DNA of 64,000 nucleotides from Cucumis sativus (Eukaryota > Streptophyta > Magnoliopsida > Cucurbitales > Cucurbitaceae): NCBI RefSeq assembly GCF_000004075.3, contig NC_026660.2:26787498-26851497 (forward strand), given 5' to 3'. Made by a program: the position numbers and the translations under genes. Below are positions 13,651-24,920 of this stretch, in pieces. The notes under the pieces were generated by a model. It did not search any database, had not been told where the DNA came from, and worked only from the letters and a program-made list of their open reading frames with translations. The number at the start of each line of letters is the position of its first letter. Within the stretch, counting starts at the first letter, position 1.

Positions 13651-16600
13651 TGTGTCTGGGTATGTTATTTAATATCTATTTTGTTTCTTTTTATTTTTCA
13701 AATTAATTCTATAATCCTAACCATGTTTTTGTTTAAAAAGAAAGAAGAAATAGAAAGGTGCGAGTTTATCAATAATCTTTTGATAATGGAAAGAAGACAA
13801 GTGAGATAAATTTTATGTAGAAAAATTTAATGGGGTCTGAATGTGAACTAGTTGCTGTCTATTTGTTTCCTTTTAGACTTTGAATATAAATAGGGAGTTT
13901 CGTTTTCTCATTATCTCTACTCAATTGTATGTATCTATAATATTGAACCCACCTCCCCTCTTTCCACAGCCTGCAGATGGGCCCTTTCTTTTCAATTGAA
14001 GAGGCAATACATTTTCCTTTTGGGTGTCATTTTCATTCTGAAGACTATACATTTAATTCTACTTTTTCTACGCTTCATTCCTACATTTAATTTACACTCA
14101 ATTACATGTTTGATCTCTCAACTTTCATGCCCTTTCTTTTCAAAGATTCAAATTGTGTTTATGAGATATAAAATTGAGAACTTGTAAATCTAAGTGCATA
14201 AACTGAACCCGATCTGAAAAACACATACATGTATTTTTAAATTAACGAACTTCCATTAAATAAAACCATGGTACTAGAATAGAAAACTAGTAATTCAATA
14301 TTATTATACATTGCCTAATCTGACATGAATTTTCATTTGGAAAATTCAAATATTATTAATAAATTAAAGCCAAGAATGGATTGATATAGAAAGATCCTGT
14401 CTGTTTTCGCTGACAGAAAGTTAGGTTAAAATTATAAATCATACTTTTCCTCCACGAAAAAAAAAAGTGATCTCAGCACAGATCCCTAAAAGCATCTTCA
14501 ATTTTTTTTTTTTTTTTGTTGGTTTTGGGTTATATGGAAAATTGTGGAGTTAGCGTAGAGTATGGGGTACAGTGTCCCACATTTCCCACTTGTGCTTCGT
14601 TTTTATAACTATTAATATTACGACACATTTGACTCTCAACTCAGTTCCAATCTCTCACCACACTCCTTCCTCCCCCCTCCCCCCCCCCCCCTCTTTCTTT
14701 TCTAATTTCTTGGACCCACCTCCTCCTTCCAATCTGCTTACATGTGAATTGGAAATTTTGTAATACATGTTTTATTCACCATTTAAATGAGTTTGATACA
14801 TGTATGTATGTGTGTTTGACCAACAATATAGGCTTTGTTTTGGAACGTTGGTTTAATACATATTTTGAATTGAAAATTTTAAGAGATTGTGTTGAGGCAC
14901 CTAGTTTTATGTCTTTTAACTATATTGAGTTTTGTTGCAACTAAGTGTGAGTTAAAATAATTGAAAACTTAAACTATTATGATGTAGATTGAGGGATCTA
15001 AATGTCCTTTACAATGTTCTCTAGCAACTATCTAATACAAAGTTGAACTTTTCATTCTTCTACTCTCGTGCTCGTTAAAAGTCAAGTGTAGCGTATATGT
15101 TTAACAATAGTTTGTCCATGTTGAACAATTCCAAAAGACGAGTTTTCGATCTAATCTACTCATAGCACTATAATCAACTCATCTTCCCTAGTCACATCAA
15201 GAGCTTGTGTGTTTTGAGTTTGGGTGTACAACTGTCAGTCATATTATAACGTTAAAGTTTGTCGTGTTGAGTGGAAAGGGAAAGATGAATGGGTGTGAGT
15301 GAATTTGGAAGGAAATGAGGTGTGTGTGTGTGTGTTGGGGCCTACTTTGATAAATTATGCACGAGGGTCTGCTTTTTGGGAAGTTTAAAAAAAAAGGAAA
15401 AGAGGGTCATTTCGAAGGTTGTCTATTTTCAATGTCGGGTCGCTATTCAAACTCTCCTTTTTATTGGCACTTTCCTTTCCCTCCTCACGAACCGGAAGAT
15501 GCCAACCCTTCACTCTACACTTCATTTCATCGCTTCATTAACTCTTTCTCCTACTTCCCCATCGCTTTGCCTCTTGGGCCCTAAATTTCTCAACTTGCTT
15601 CCCATTTTCCATTGCTTTTTCCATTTTTCCTAATCATCTTTTCTTAACTTCATATCACATTTCAATCAACCTTGTTGTATGTACAGCAGCTTTTTAAGAT
15701 CAAAATTACTGTTCTTGTTTTAGTGGAGAATCTCTGTTTTCTTGGCACTGCTTTTTATTTACTTTTTTTTCTTTTTTAACTCCAACTTTAGTTTCCATAA
15801 TAAATTAAATTAAATAAAAAATTACAGTTTTTCTTCTTTTAGATTTTTCTTCTCCTTTCCAACTTTTTACTTATCACCGTTTCTTGGATTCCTTTTCGTT
15901 TTTTTTTTTTTTTTACTTTGCATTATTATTGTTATATATTCAAGTTCCAATCTTGGATTTCTCTCTTCCTAGTTCCTTCCAAGTTGTTAGTGTTTTCTTA
16001 TCAATGGGATTGTTTTCATAGATTTTCTTGGAAATCGGTTGTGAACTCTTACTACACTTAAATTCCTACATCACCATGACATAATCAGGAAAATTCTGGC
16101 CATGGAGTTTTGGATTATGATATTTAGCATTTAATATTGAAATATCCCACCTTTAGACCTTTTTAGTGGTTGCTTTGCTATCTGGAAAAACTAATAGAAA
16201 ATTGTAGCCAAAAGTGATTGAAGCAATCTCGAGAACTGCTATATATTCATTTAGAACAACGATGAAAACGACTTTAGGTTGAACATGTTATGGTCCTCCT
16301 AACTGTTTGATGAGGTTTAAGTTGGGTACTGAGAATGTAAAAGACGATTGAGATCACATATCACAAAAAAATATCTAAGGTCCTTTAGCAATGGCTGACT
16401 TTTCACTTTTTTGTTTCCCCTGAAAGGGCCAATGGAGCTGACTTATACAACGACTTGTTTAAATCATATGAAAGTTACAGCTAGCTACAAGAAAAATATC
16501 AAAATATCGGAAACCATTCAGATCAAGTTCTTTTGGTGTCTAGAATTTCAACCTTAATTTCCTAAAACAACTACCAATTACATTCAGATATTGATATCAA
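13651..16600. other. Intergenic DNA up to the LMBR1 gene 3' side; promoter-like segment at 15.3-15.6 kb
   Basis: Includes a 13-base C run at 14679-14691, a (GT)n at about 15320-15335 and a GC-richer block at 15270-15600 followed by several hundred bases of pyrimidine-rich DNA. A 75-codon ATG frame at 15357-15584 has no recognisable motif and is not called as a gene. Confidence 0.6.
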
Positions 16601-16962
16601 AATACCAGAAAAAAGGTACACAATATAATATATTTAACGTATGGCATCTGAGTTTCTGAAGCAAACCTCAAGAATCAAAGCAATGCTGATGCAGCCAAGA
16701 CACAAATATTTGCAGTTGCAACCTTTGTGAATTTTACGACCATGTGGTCGACTGAACAGTTAGTGAGTGTAATCTCTATCCTCCAGTTTTCTTGCCACCA
16801 GTCAGCTTATATACGTATGTGTCAATCTCGCGGGTAAATGCTCCAAATATGTGTTTAAATGAGGAATGATCCAACTGAAAGTAAACAACTAAACTGGCAC
16901 CAAGGGCTGTACATGGTAACAGCATTCTTTGATTCTTAAACCTAAAGAGAGAAAAATGGTTG

Positions 16963-19900
16963 TTATCTAGTTGGCCTCCGCTCAAATTCTATTCTCTCAG
17001 AACTCTTGATTTCCATCCCATCTTCCTCGTCACTATAACCTCCATGATCTAATGGCCGTTTCAAACGTTGAAAGATCTCGTCAAGGGACTGAGCAGAATC
17101 ATGATGAGAGAGAGTTTTTGATTCTTGAACCTGGGGCAAGGGAAGAAACTTTTTGGTTCCTATATTAGCCTTGAAGTTTTGGAAACCCACCTTCATTGAT
17201 TCCCACTTTGAGGCCAAACCAGAATTCGTCTTTTCATTGGTATTGCTGGGTTCACCATCTTCTGTATCAAGTAAGGTGACCTTGGCAGAAGCAATGTTCG
17301 GCACTGGCTTTGTGTTTAATGTTGATTGTCTAATTTGTTCTCTAATTACAGCATACTTGTTGCTCATGGCTTCTCTGCTAGAACCATACTTCCGACCCTC
17401 ATCACTCGAAGATTTTGACGACTTCCCATTCACGTCTTCATTTATTAGATTGTTTGTTGCCTTCGCTTTGATATCTAGCAAATCCTGAAAATTTAACTCC
17501 TTGATTAGAAAAAACATCTGACCAAATTAAGAATTTATGAGAATGAAATACACTTCAGAAAGAAGGGGATCGCAAACAAAAATAAAGCTCCTAAATTAGA
17601 TATTGTGAGGATTTCAATTTCTCCTAAAGATGGCATCCCCATGGATCGAAATATAGTTCACAATTGCATAAAGAATGCCTAGAGAATAAATATTTACGGA
17701 AAATGTACATACTGTGCTATTGCTGCTGCCAGACTCCAAGTCTATGCTGTTGAAATTTCTAGCTAATGGAATAACGTGCTCACCAACCATGCGCCCTTGT
17801 TCAAGCCAAGATCGTTCTGATGCAATTAAGAACAAATGTTAAACTTCTAGAATGAGATAGGTCATAATATATCACATCTCATCCAGAAAAGAAAACCACC
17901 CATACAGTCCAATGACTACCTTTCTGCAATATAATTACTCCTGAAGGATCAAATCCATCCATATCATCTACCTCTGACTGAAATCTAAATCTCTTCCAGC
18001 TTCCAAGGAAATCGATAACCCGGTTAAAGAAATTGCTTGCAACCAAAATGGTGTAGACAACCATAATAAGTGGGTAGATCCTATTAAAATCTTTCCCGAA
18101 GAAAGGGACGGCATCATCAATTCTACCCATCCTCTGCCATTGTAATTGCACAACATATCAGGTAAAGTAACAAATATGGTTATTGAAAAAGACAACAGAA
18201 CGACATCACAGTCACAAAGATCTTATCCATAAGCGTTAGAATTGTTAAGCCCCAGGAAAGGTGAAAATATAATGTCATGCGGACAAAGACTAGTAAGTGG
18301 TGAAGAAAAACAACCAAAAGGAGAGACCACATGTACCAAAATTAAACCACAACTGCAACAAACATTGCAGTAATAGAAATAAAATAAAATAAAAGAATAT
18401 CACCTTTTCGAAAACAGTTTTCACGTTCCCACCAAGACGAATAAGATTGAGAAAGTTGAATGAAATTGGTGGAGCATACCTGGCAACCATTCTAAGTAGA
18501 GAAATAACATTACATCAGTACTAACTCTGTCATACAGAAGAAAGACAAATTTCCAAAATGGTTTAAAAGCTAAAGAGAAATACTCACGAACAAATTAATA
18601 GCAAGTTCACAGAGCTTGTTTGCCTTGGGGTTAATGAATAGAACATCAAAGTTCCAAACTTGAATAAAGAATAATATGTGCACACACACATATACATCAG
18701 TGGAACAAAAGCAAAGGCCTGTAAAAGAGGAAAATAGATTTGAAAATCAGCAGAGAAGTCCAAGAGAAGCAAACAGGAATCCAGCAAACATTGGAAAATT
18801 ATGGCAGAGTGATCATAACGATTAGGTATAGTCAGATAATGAGGATATTCATCCTAAACTGTCTTACATAAATTTTCCAAAAAAACTAATGAAATAAATT
18901 TATATCCAAAACAGATTCCCGTATGTTCCTATCATAAATATCTCTGAGCAGTCCCAGAAAGATTGGTTTACATCATACTGGAAATGTCAAAATAACTTAG
19001 TTTGCATCTAGTACAGAGATCATCTAACCAACTTTCCTCAAATGTATGTCTGCGTTATAACAGCTAGGCTTTAACTTGTTATTACTCATTAGATTATGAA
19101 GCTACTAGTCAAAACAAACAGTAAAGTCAAGACCATTTTGTTTATTACTTATTACCAGTTTGAAAATTAGATGTCATAAATGAAAGATATTTCTTTTCAT
19201 CTCTTGTCCCAGAAACCCTACAGGAAAAGCACTTTGAGACAGCGTCGCCCGCAGTGCATTTAACAAGGGCCTCATGAAACTGAGTTGTACATAATAATAA
19301 ACAAAATGTGCATAAATATTGACATGCATATCCTGACAATCACACAATGAGACATATGCATATAGGAAAAGCAATTGTCTGTTAAGTATAATGATATACC
19401 TGCACAAGCACCTCCTCCCGTCCAACTAATTTAATAAGCATTGAGAAAAGAGATAAATCGACACTTGGTAACAGAGTGGCCTCGGCTAAAAGAATTGCAA
19501 CGGACATGATACCAAGTACAATAGCCAAAACTTTTTGAAGATGCTTTCTTAGGATGCATCGCCATATAAATTCTGCAGACCACCACCTTATTATAAATAT
19601 TCATTATTTAGGATTTGGAGCAGAAAATAAAAACATTTCTATTGCATGATATCCAAGAAAACAAACCAAAAAACAGTAAGCTAACAAGCACTGAGTGTAA
19701 TTTTGAGTATGGTAATGTTAGATACATACGGATGTCTAAAGTGGGATGTAAATTATGTTCTTTATAAATAAGGTTCTGTGGCTGGCCCTCAGTCCAGCAT
19801 TTTGCTGGTTTCTTTGAGGCAATGAGATATATGCATATAGGAAAAGAAATGGCAAGACTTTTCAAATTTCCAGAGTTATGATACACCCATTGAGAGTAAA

Positions 19901-22900
19901 AATCTCTCTAACTCCTTCAAGGTTCTTAAAGTAAACAGTTAACTTATAGGCAACCTTCAAAATGAAACTCCTTCAAGGTCATCCTTGCACAAGGTCATGC
20001 TTCTATGTATCGTTCCAATTTTATCGGATGTCCCCGAAAGGATTGTCATGTTACTATTATTTTTTTAATTTTTTTTCCTCCCTCCCTCCCTCTCTCTCTT
20101 GCTTTTAGATGAAAACAACCACTTTTAGTAAGAGAAAAAAAAAGAAGAAAGAAAACAGAGCAAACAATAAAACCAAGCTTGCAAAAAACTCCTAGAGAAA
20201 GGATTTCCAACTAACTAGATATTACGAAGGGAATAATTACAAAAAGTATTTGGAACCATAGCCAAAAGAGAGACATGGAACTTCACCAAAGATCAAATCT
20301 CACAAGGTTCCCTATCCACACCTCTATTGTTCCTCACCCACCAAAGAGCCCCCAAATGCCCACCCGCGGATTTTTTCTTTGAAAGATGGATGGAGTTGAA
20401 GGGATAGCTATGATGGCCATCTATGCCAAATGTAGTGTGATCGGTTATTGTCCTTTAAGAATAGTTGAGGTGGTTTGCCTGAACTCTTGATATAAATAAA
20501 GAAAAAAAATAGAACTCAACTGCAACAAACAAGAACACACTATTCAAAATAATTGCAACCAAGGTCAATGGGTGAGAAAGAATGACCAACTAGAGACACT
20601 GCTAAGTCACCATATGTTTTTTTTAAATCACATATCACAATTCTAAAAAATATAACCTAAACACAATCTGCAATGGTGTTTTATTTCATGTGATGAGGTA
20701 AACAATAAAGAAAAAAAGAAGCCAATGCATTATATGATTACCAAGTGTATCTAAGATAGACCCCAACTTCCCACTTCGAGCATGCCTGAGGGTTGAAACA
20801 TATTTCCTGGAAAAATAACAAGGCCAGTCTGGAGGTTAAGATCTTGATTGTGTGTTGAAAAGCAGAAGGCTAAATAAAAGCACCGAAGTTAGTAATAGAA
20901 AGCAAACCATCCAGTTGACGAGCGTCGTTCATAATTCTTTATAGTGTCTTCAAGTTCAAGGGCCTTCATAACGTAGGTCATATATTGGCTACACAAAACA
21001 AATAAGATCATGAAATTTATAAAGTAATCGGTGATAACTGTCACTTATCAGTCTATCAGGTAGCAACCAAGAATTCTTGCTCATACAGGGAAGGTTGTAA
21101 AATGAGAATCCATAGTCCACAGACAGGAGATATTTGTTATGCATAGCAGTAATTATCAAACTAGAATTTAAACAAACATTTATAAAGATAAATTCGTCCA
21201 AAAAGGGGAGACATCAAAAATCAAGGATTTTGCTTATACACATATAAAATAACAAAAGAAGATCCAATTCTACGAGTGGTTGACAGCAAGATTTATTTAA
21301 TTCCCAAGATAAATCAAACGTAAAACAGTAAAATGGTAGGATAGAAAGCAAACTGACAGTTGGTCTGAAATGAGGAACAAATTAAAATATTCGAAAAGGC
21401 ATCTTAAAAGCATCTCCTAACCCCCTAGATTCCAAGCTACTTCAAATACCTGCCAAGCTCCGATTCTCTAACACACTATTTATTTCTAATTACTATGTTA
21501 TTCGAACCATCTCCAGCTAATAACTAATGTGTCCCTAGTAATATAGTAGATCATTAGACTACTTTACCCCTAAATACACCCCATCCTCAAGGTGCAGGTC
21601 AAGTTATGGCACTCAATAGATCCCAACTCCAACAAATACAAGGCTTGCAAATAGACCTACCGAAACAACTCAAAATCCTCATAATTTTCCAAAATACAAG
21701 TTACCCACCCGCCCAGAAAAATAGAAGAAACCTTCCCAATCTGAAATGACAAAAATGAAGTAGTCCATATATACCTTTTATACCGGTAATATTCCTCTCT
21801 TGCTCTGCGAAGATGACGCCTAAGTGTTGCCATTGATTTCTCATCGGTGTCATAGTCCATATCATTTTCTCCTAATCGTCCACCTTGTGGTTTGAATGAT
21901 GGATCTTCCCTAAACTGAGAATGAAAAATGGGAAGAAAATAATGAACTAAAAACACTGGTCAAGGTTCTAAGGTGTTTGGAGTGAATAAAATAATGATGA
22001 CTTACCATTTGAGTTAACATATTGTCAATGACATTCATGTAAGGTCTCAGGGGATCGCGTTTAGACATCTGCTTAGATGTTGCTTGAGCAACCTATTACA
22101 TAAACGAAGGTCAAAAATCACAAAACACAATCTTGCTGCAAGTTGCTATTTATGGGAATTGCATCTTTATTTTGTGTAGGTAGTCTATACCCCACCCATC
22201 CAAAGGTCTTCTTGAAATAAGTTAACTAACAAACCTAAAAAAATGAACCAGTTGTATAGGAATGATTTTGAAAAATAAATAATTGTCGAAGATAAAACAT
22301 AGAGAGTAAATCAAACTTTTAAAATAAGCATATAAACAGTAAGACACAACCACATCATACATATGGAACAAAGAGGGAAAATCAGAAACAAAATGATGAC
22401 AAATCTCAAATGTAATTATTAGTAGATAAATTGGTGTGTGTCCCTATGGGTGCTGTTTGTGCACGTGTCCAAGAGAGAGGAACTTCCTGATTTAGAAGAT
22501 TTCATTCAGTTAGCTTTTTCTCTCTATCCCATCTGTGAGTGTCATGGGGAGGTACGAGGCTAACACTTACAACAATAGCATTTGAGAGTTCTTGATGAGC
22601 ATCATCAAGCTTAACAGCCATCTTTGATATTTGATGGGAAAGAACTTTTTGGCGTGTAGTCCAATCGGCATTTCTCCAAATACTCTTGGGAATTTCACTC
22701 AGACCAAAGCCAAGAAGAAATGCACCTGTTACCAATCCAAATGTATTTGAGCAGGCCATAGCAAAACCCAGAACACCGCCATGCCTATTAACAAAGCAGC
22801 AAAAGAATTTTACCCCCAATCAGAAAAGCTATCAGTACTACAATAGTCCACAATGCAAGGGAACAAATGATACCCACTTATAAAACCAAATAACATAATA

Positions 22901-24247
22901 TACCAAGAGAATTTAAAATTTACAAAGATGGGACTTCTTAAATTTATGTGGAGAAGACTCCTCCAATTTACTTTCTAATATATCAGATAAAATTCATGAT
23001 CATTATTGGATATATGTTGCTTTTGTTTGGCTGGCCCCTAATGCATGATGTTAAAGCAAATAACTAACCAAATCTTGTGCATCGCAATGAGAAGAATCAG
23101 TCCAAAAAGACCTATGGACCCAACAACCAAATAAAAAACCAAGTTAACATGGATGCTGGTCTTCAGTCTTTCTTTCACAGTGAAATCTCCTGCATCTTCA
23201 AAACCCTGGATAAGTGGCACCACAGCCCTGGTTGAAGATGTGAATTTAAAAATATAAGGATTACTCTACAATTTTCAACTGAGAGACGTGTATATGTACT
23301 ATGAACATACCAGGTAAGTAAGAATGTACTCCAATAGGACCAGCTCCAAAAGAAAGAAATTACTCCAGTCTCTGACAGATGACTTGTAGTCTGTACATAA
23401 ATAAATTAGATCAAATAATCAATAGCAAGAACGTCATTTTTGCCTGAATCAACTAAAACTTCCAGAGAGGAAAAGAAAACTTGGCTAACAAGAGGATGCT
23501 AAATGATATTCAATTCTATTTTTGCATAAACAATTGGCAGTCCTTTCCATGCAGGAGAGGGAAACCGGTAGTAGATTGCAAATGAGAACCATAACCAGCT
23601 AACTGAAAGTACGACTGCCAATAACTAATAATACCAAATAGTTGATCAAATATGTTGCATGTATGTCCAATCTGTCTGTCTCAATAAATTTATAGACAAA
23701 TAGGCAACATTATCAATGACAATGAAAGTAGAGATGCGGAGCAGTAAACAATCACTAATATTTTGAAAAGAACTAAAATTATCAATTAAACGGCATGAAA
23801 TTGTTTACAAAACCACACCATAACTAAATGCAATGCAATAAATCGAAACCTAACATCCAGACCTCAATCGAAGAAAGTAATTGAGAAATAACACAAAACC
23901 TAATCACCTGAGCTAATTCCCAAATCTGCTTCCAACCGCAAATTAAAATCTCATAAAACCAATTATCAGATTCATATAAAAAGCATGGACACGTCTAATA
24001 ACAAAATAACGCCCAATTCAACAAACAACAGCATCAGATAAATCCAATCAACAAGAAACGATGGACATTAGAAACATACCGTCCAGATGTCCGCAGGGAC
24101 GAGGATAATGATGGAGAGGGAACAGAACCAGGTATATCCGACGGTAAGAAAAACGTAACGAGGCACCCAAGGACCAGCGAAGTACTTGAGCGTAACGATC
24201 ACCATGCCTAAAGTTAAAGGCAAGGAGATCAGATAGAAGACCCACAT
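16963..24247 (-). CDS. LMBR1-domain integral membrane protein (LMBR1-like, LMBRD2-type)
   Basis: Fourteen exons on the minus strand: 24247-24080, 23390-23311, 23227-23069, 22784-22571, 22092-22006, 21914-21775, 20988-20908, 20806-20742, 19572-19400, 18718-18588, 18491-18404, 18133-17920, 17816-17713 and 17484-16963. All have GT-AG borders and join in frame to 741 aa. The start MWVFYLISLPLTLGMVIVTL is the first of several hydrophobic membrane segments. A cytoplasmic loop of charged residues follows (MSKRDPLRPYMNVIDNM; RRHLRRAREEYYRYK), then more membrane segments and a polar C-terminal tail ending ERIEFERRPTR. Order, start and length match plant LMBR1-like proteins of roughly 730 aa. The family is lipocalin-receptor/limb-region-1-like multi-pass membrane proteins; the precise plant function is not settled. 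Intron 8 contains a LINE relic. Confidence 0.93.
19345..19371. repeat. 27-bp dispersed repeat, copy 1 (LMBR1 intron 9)
   Basis: Matches 19820-19846 at 26 of 27 positions in direct orientation. The core is ATATGCATATAGGAAAAG. Confidence 0.8.
19820..19846. repeat. 27-bp dispersed repeat, copy 2 (LMBR1 intron 8)
   Basis: Second copy of the element at 19345-19371. The single difference is C/T at the ninth base. Confidence 0.8.
20040..20480 (-). mobile_element. Decayed 3' end of a LINE retrotransposon (ORF2 C-terminus) in LMBR1 intron 8
   Basis: Read on the minus strand, broken frames give HPSFKEK, then RNNR, then FHVSLLAMVPNTFCNYS (about 20280-20230). This resembles the C-terminal tail of plant LINE ORF2 proteins (pattern ERNNRVFRG ... 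FHVSLW ... FCNYS) that I recall as abundant in cucurbits. In-frame stops and shifts show it is dead. A T-rich/CCCT-rich stretch at 20060-20100 sits where its tail would be. It lies in the same direction as the host gene, within intron 8 (20741-19573). The family name comes from memory. Confidence 0.5.
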
Positions 24248-24349
24248 GTTTCGGTCGTGAAAATTGCTCCCCTCCTCGATGAGCTTTGTGAATTGAAACG
24301 GAAGGGAGAAAACAGGGGGGAAGGCGATGCAAATGCCCGAACCAACAAT

Positions 24350-24376
24350 TCACAATAACAACAACAACAACAACAT
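24350..24376 (-). other. Upstream ORF encoding Met plus seven Leu in the LMBR1 leader
   Basis: On the minus strand an ATG at 24376 is followed by TTG x5, TTA, TTG and TGA, about 100 bases ahead of the main start at 24247. It arises from an AAC triplet repeat (24357-24374). It lies in the leader only if transcription starts upstream of 24376, which is not shown. Confidence 0.5.
24357..24374. repeat. (AAC)6 triplet microsatellite
   Basis: Six perfect units; on the minus strand they read as GTT/TTG repeats inside the LMBR1 upstream ORF. Confidence 0.9.
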
Positions 24377-24834
24377 TGTAAGACGAGAGAGCGAAAGGCT
24401 TCAGCAGTTGGGCAGGTGCGCGCGAAAAGGAAAGAGTTGAGCTCTCGGTTTGGTACGGACGGAACCAAGGAAGAAATGATGGTCAAGGGATCCGAAGACA
24501 CGCTTCCTTTTCAAAGCTACAAAAATTGGACCCAGTTTTGTCTCACCTCATCAAATCATAAATCAAATAATAAAAATGTGACCACAATCCCCAAATATTA
24601 AAAAAAATAAATTACATATGGCATTAACTTATACCCAGTTGCCAATTCCCTCTTTGAAACAAAATTTAAAACTAATGACAATACTAATAATTTTTCCATC
24701 TTACAAAAATACCATTACGTTTACCTACCCAGAATAGCAACCTGGAATATACTAATAATTTCGTATTAAAAAAAGAAAAAAAAACAGCCTAGACCGTTTT
24801 TCTTTCGTTCTTTCCTGACGCCCTTCCAGAAACG

Positions 24835-24920
24835 GCTTTCGGGCCCGTAATTAAGGCTCTGATATGGGTAGGGCCGTCCCTTGTTTGTTTGACGGCCCAT
24901 TTATGACTCGGCCCATGTTC
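24835..24920 (-). promoter_or_regulatory. Cluster of GGCCCA (site II/TCP-type) elements upstream of the LMBR1 gene
   Basis: GGGCCC at 24841-24846 and GGCCCA at 24894-24899 and 24910-24915 lie about 600-670 bases ahead of the LMBR1 start. Such elements are common in promoters of plant housekeeping genes. They could also serve an unseen divergent transcript. Confidence 0.4.

Noticed and set aside
14395..14430. CTGTC...GACAG foldback considered as a miR156-like precursor
   Set aside because: The arms are only about five bases and the 20-base mature miR156 sequence is absent.
17153..17488. 111-codon open frame on the plus strand across the last LMBR1 exon
   Set aside because: Antisense shadow of the C-terminal exon of the LMBR1-like protein.
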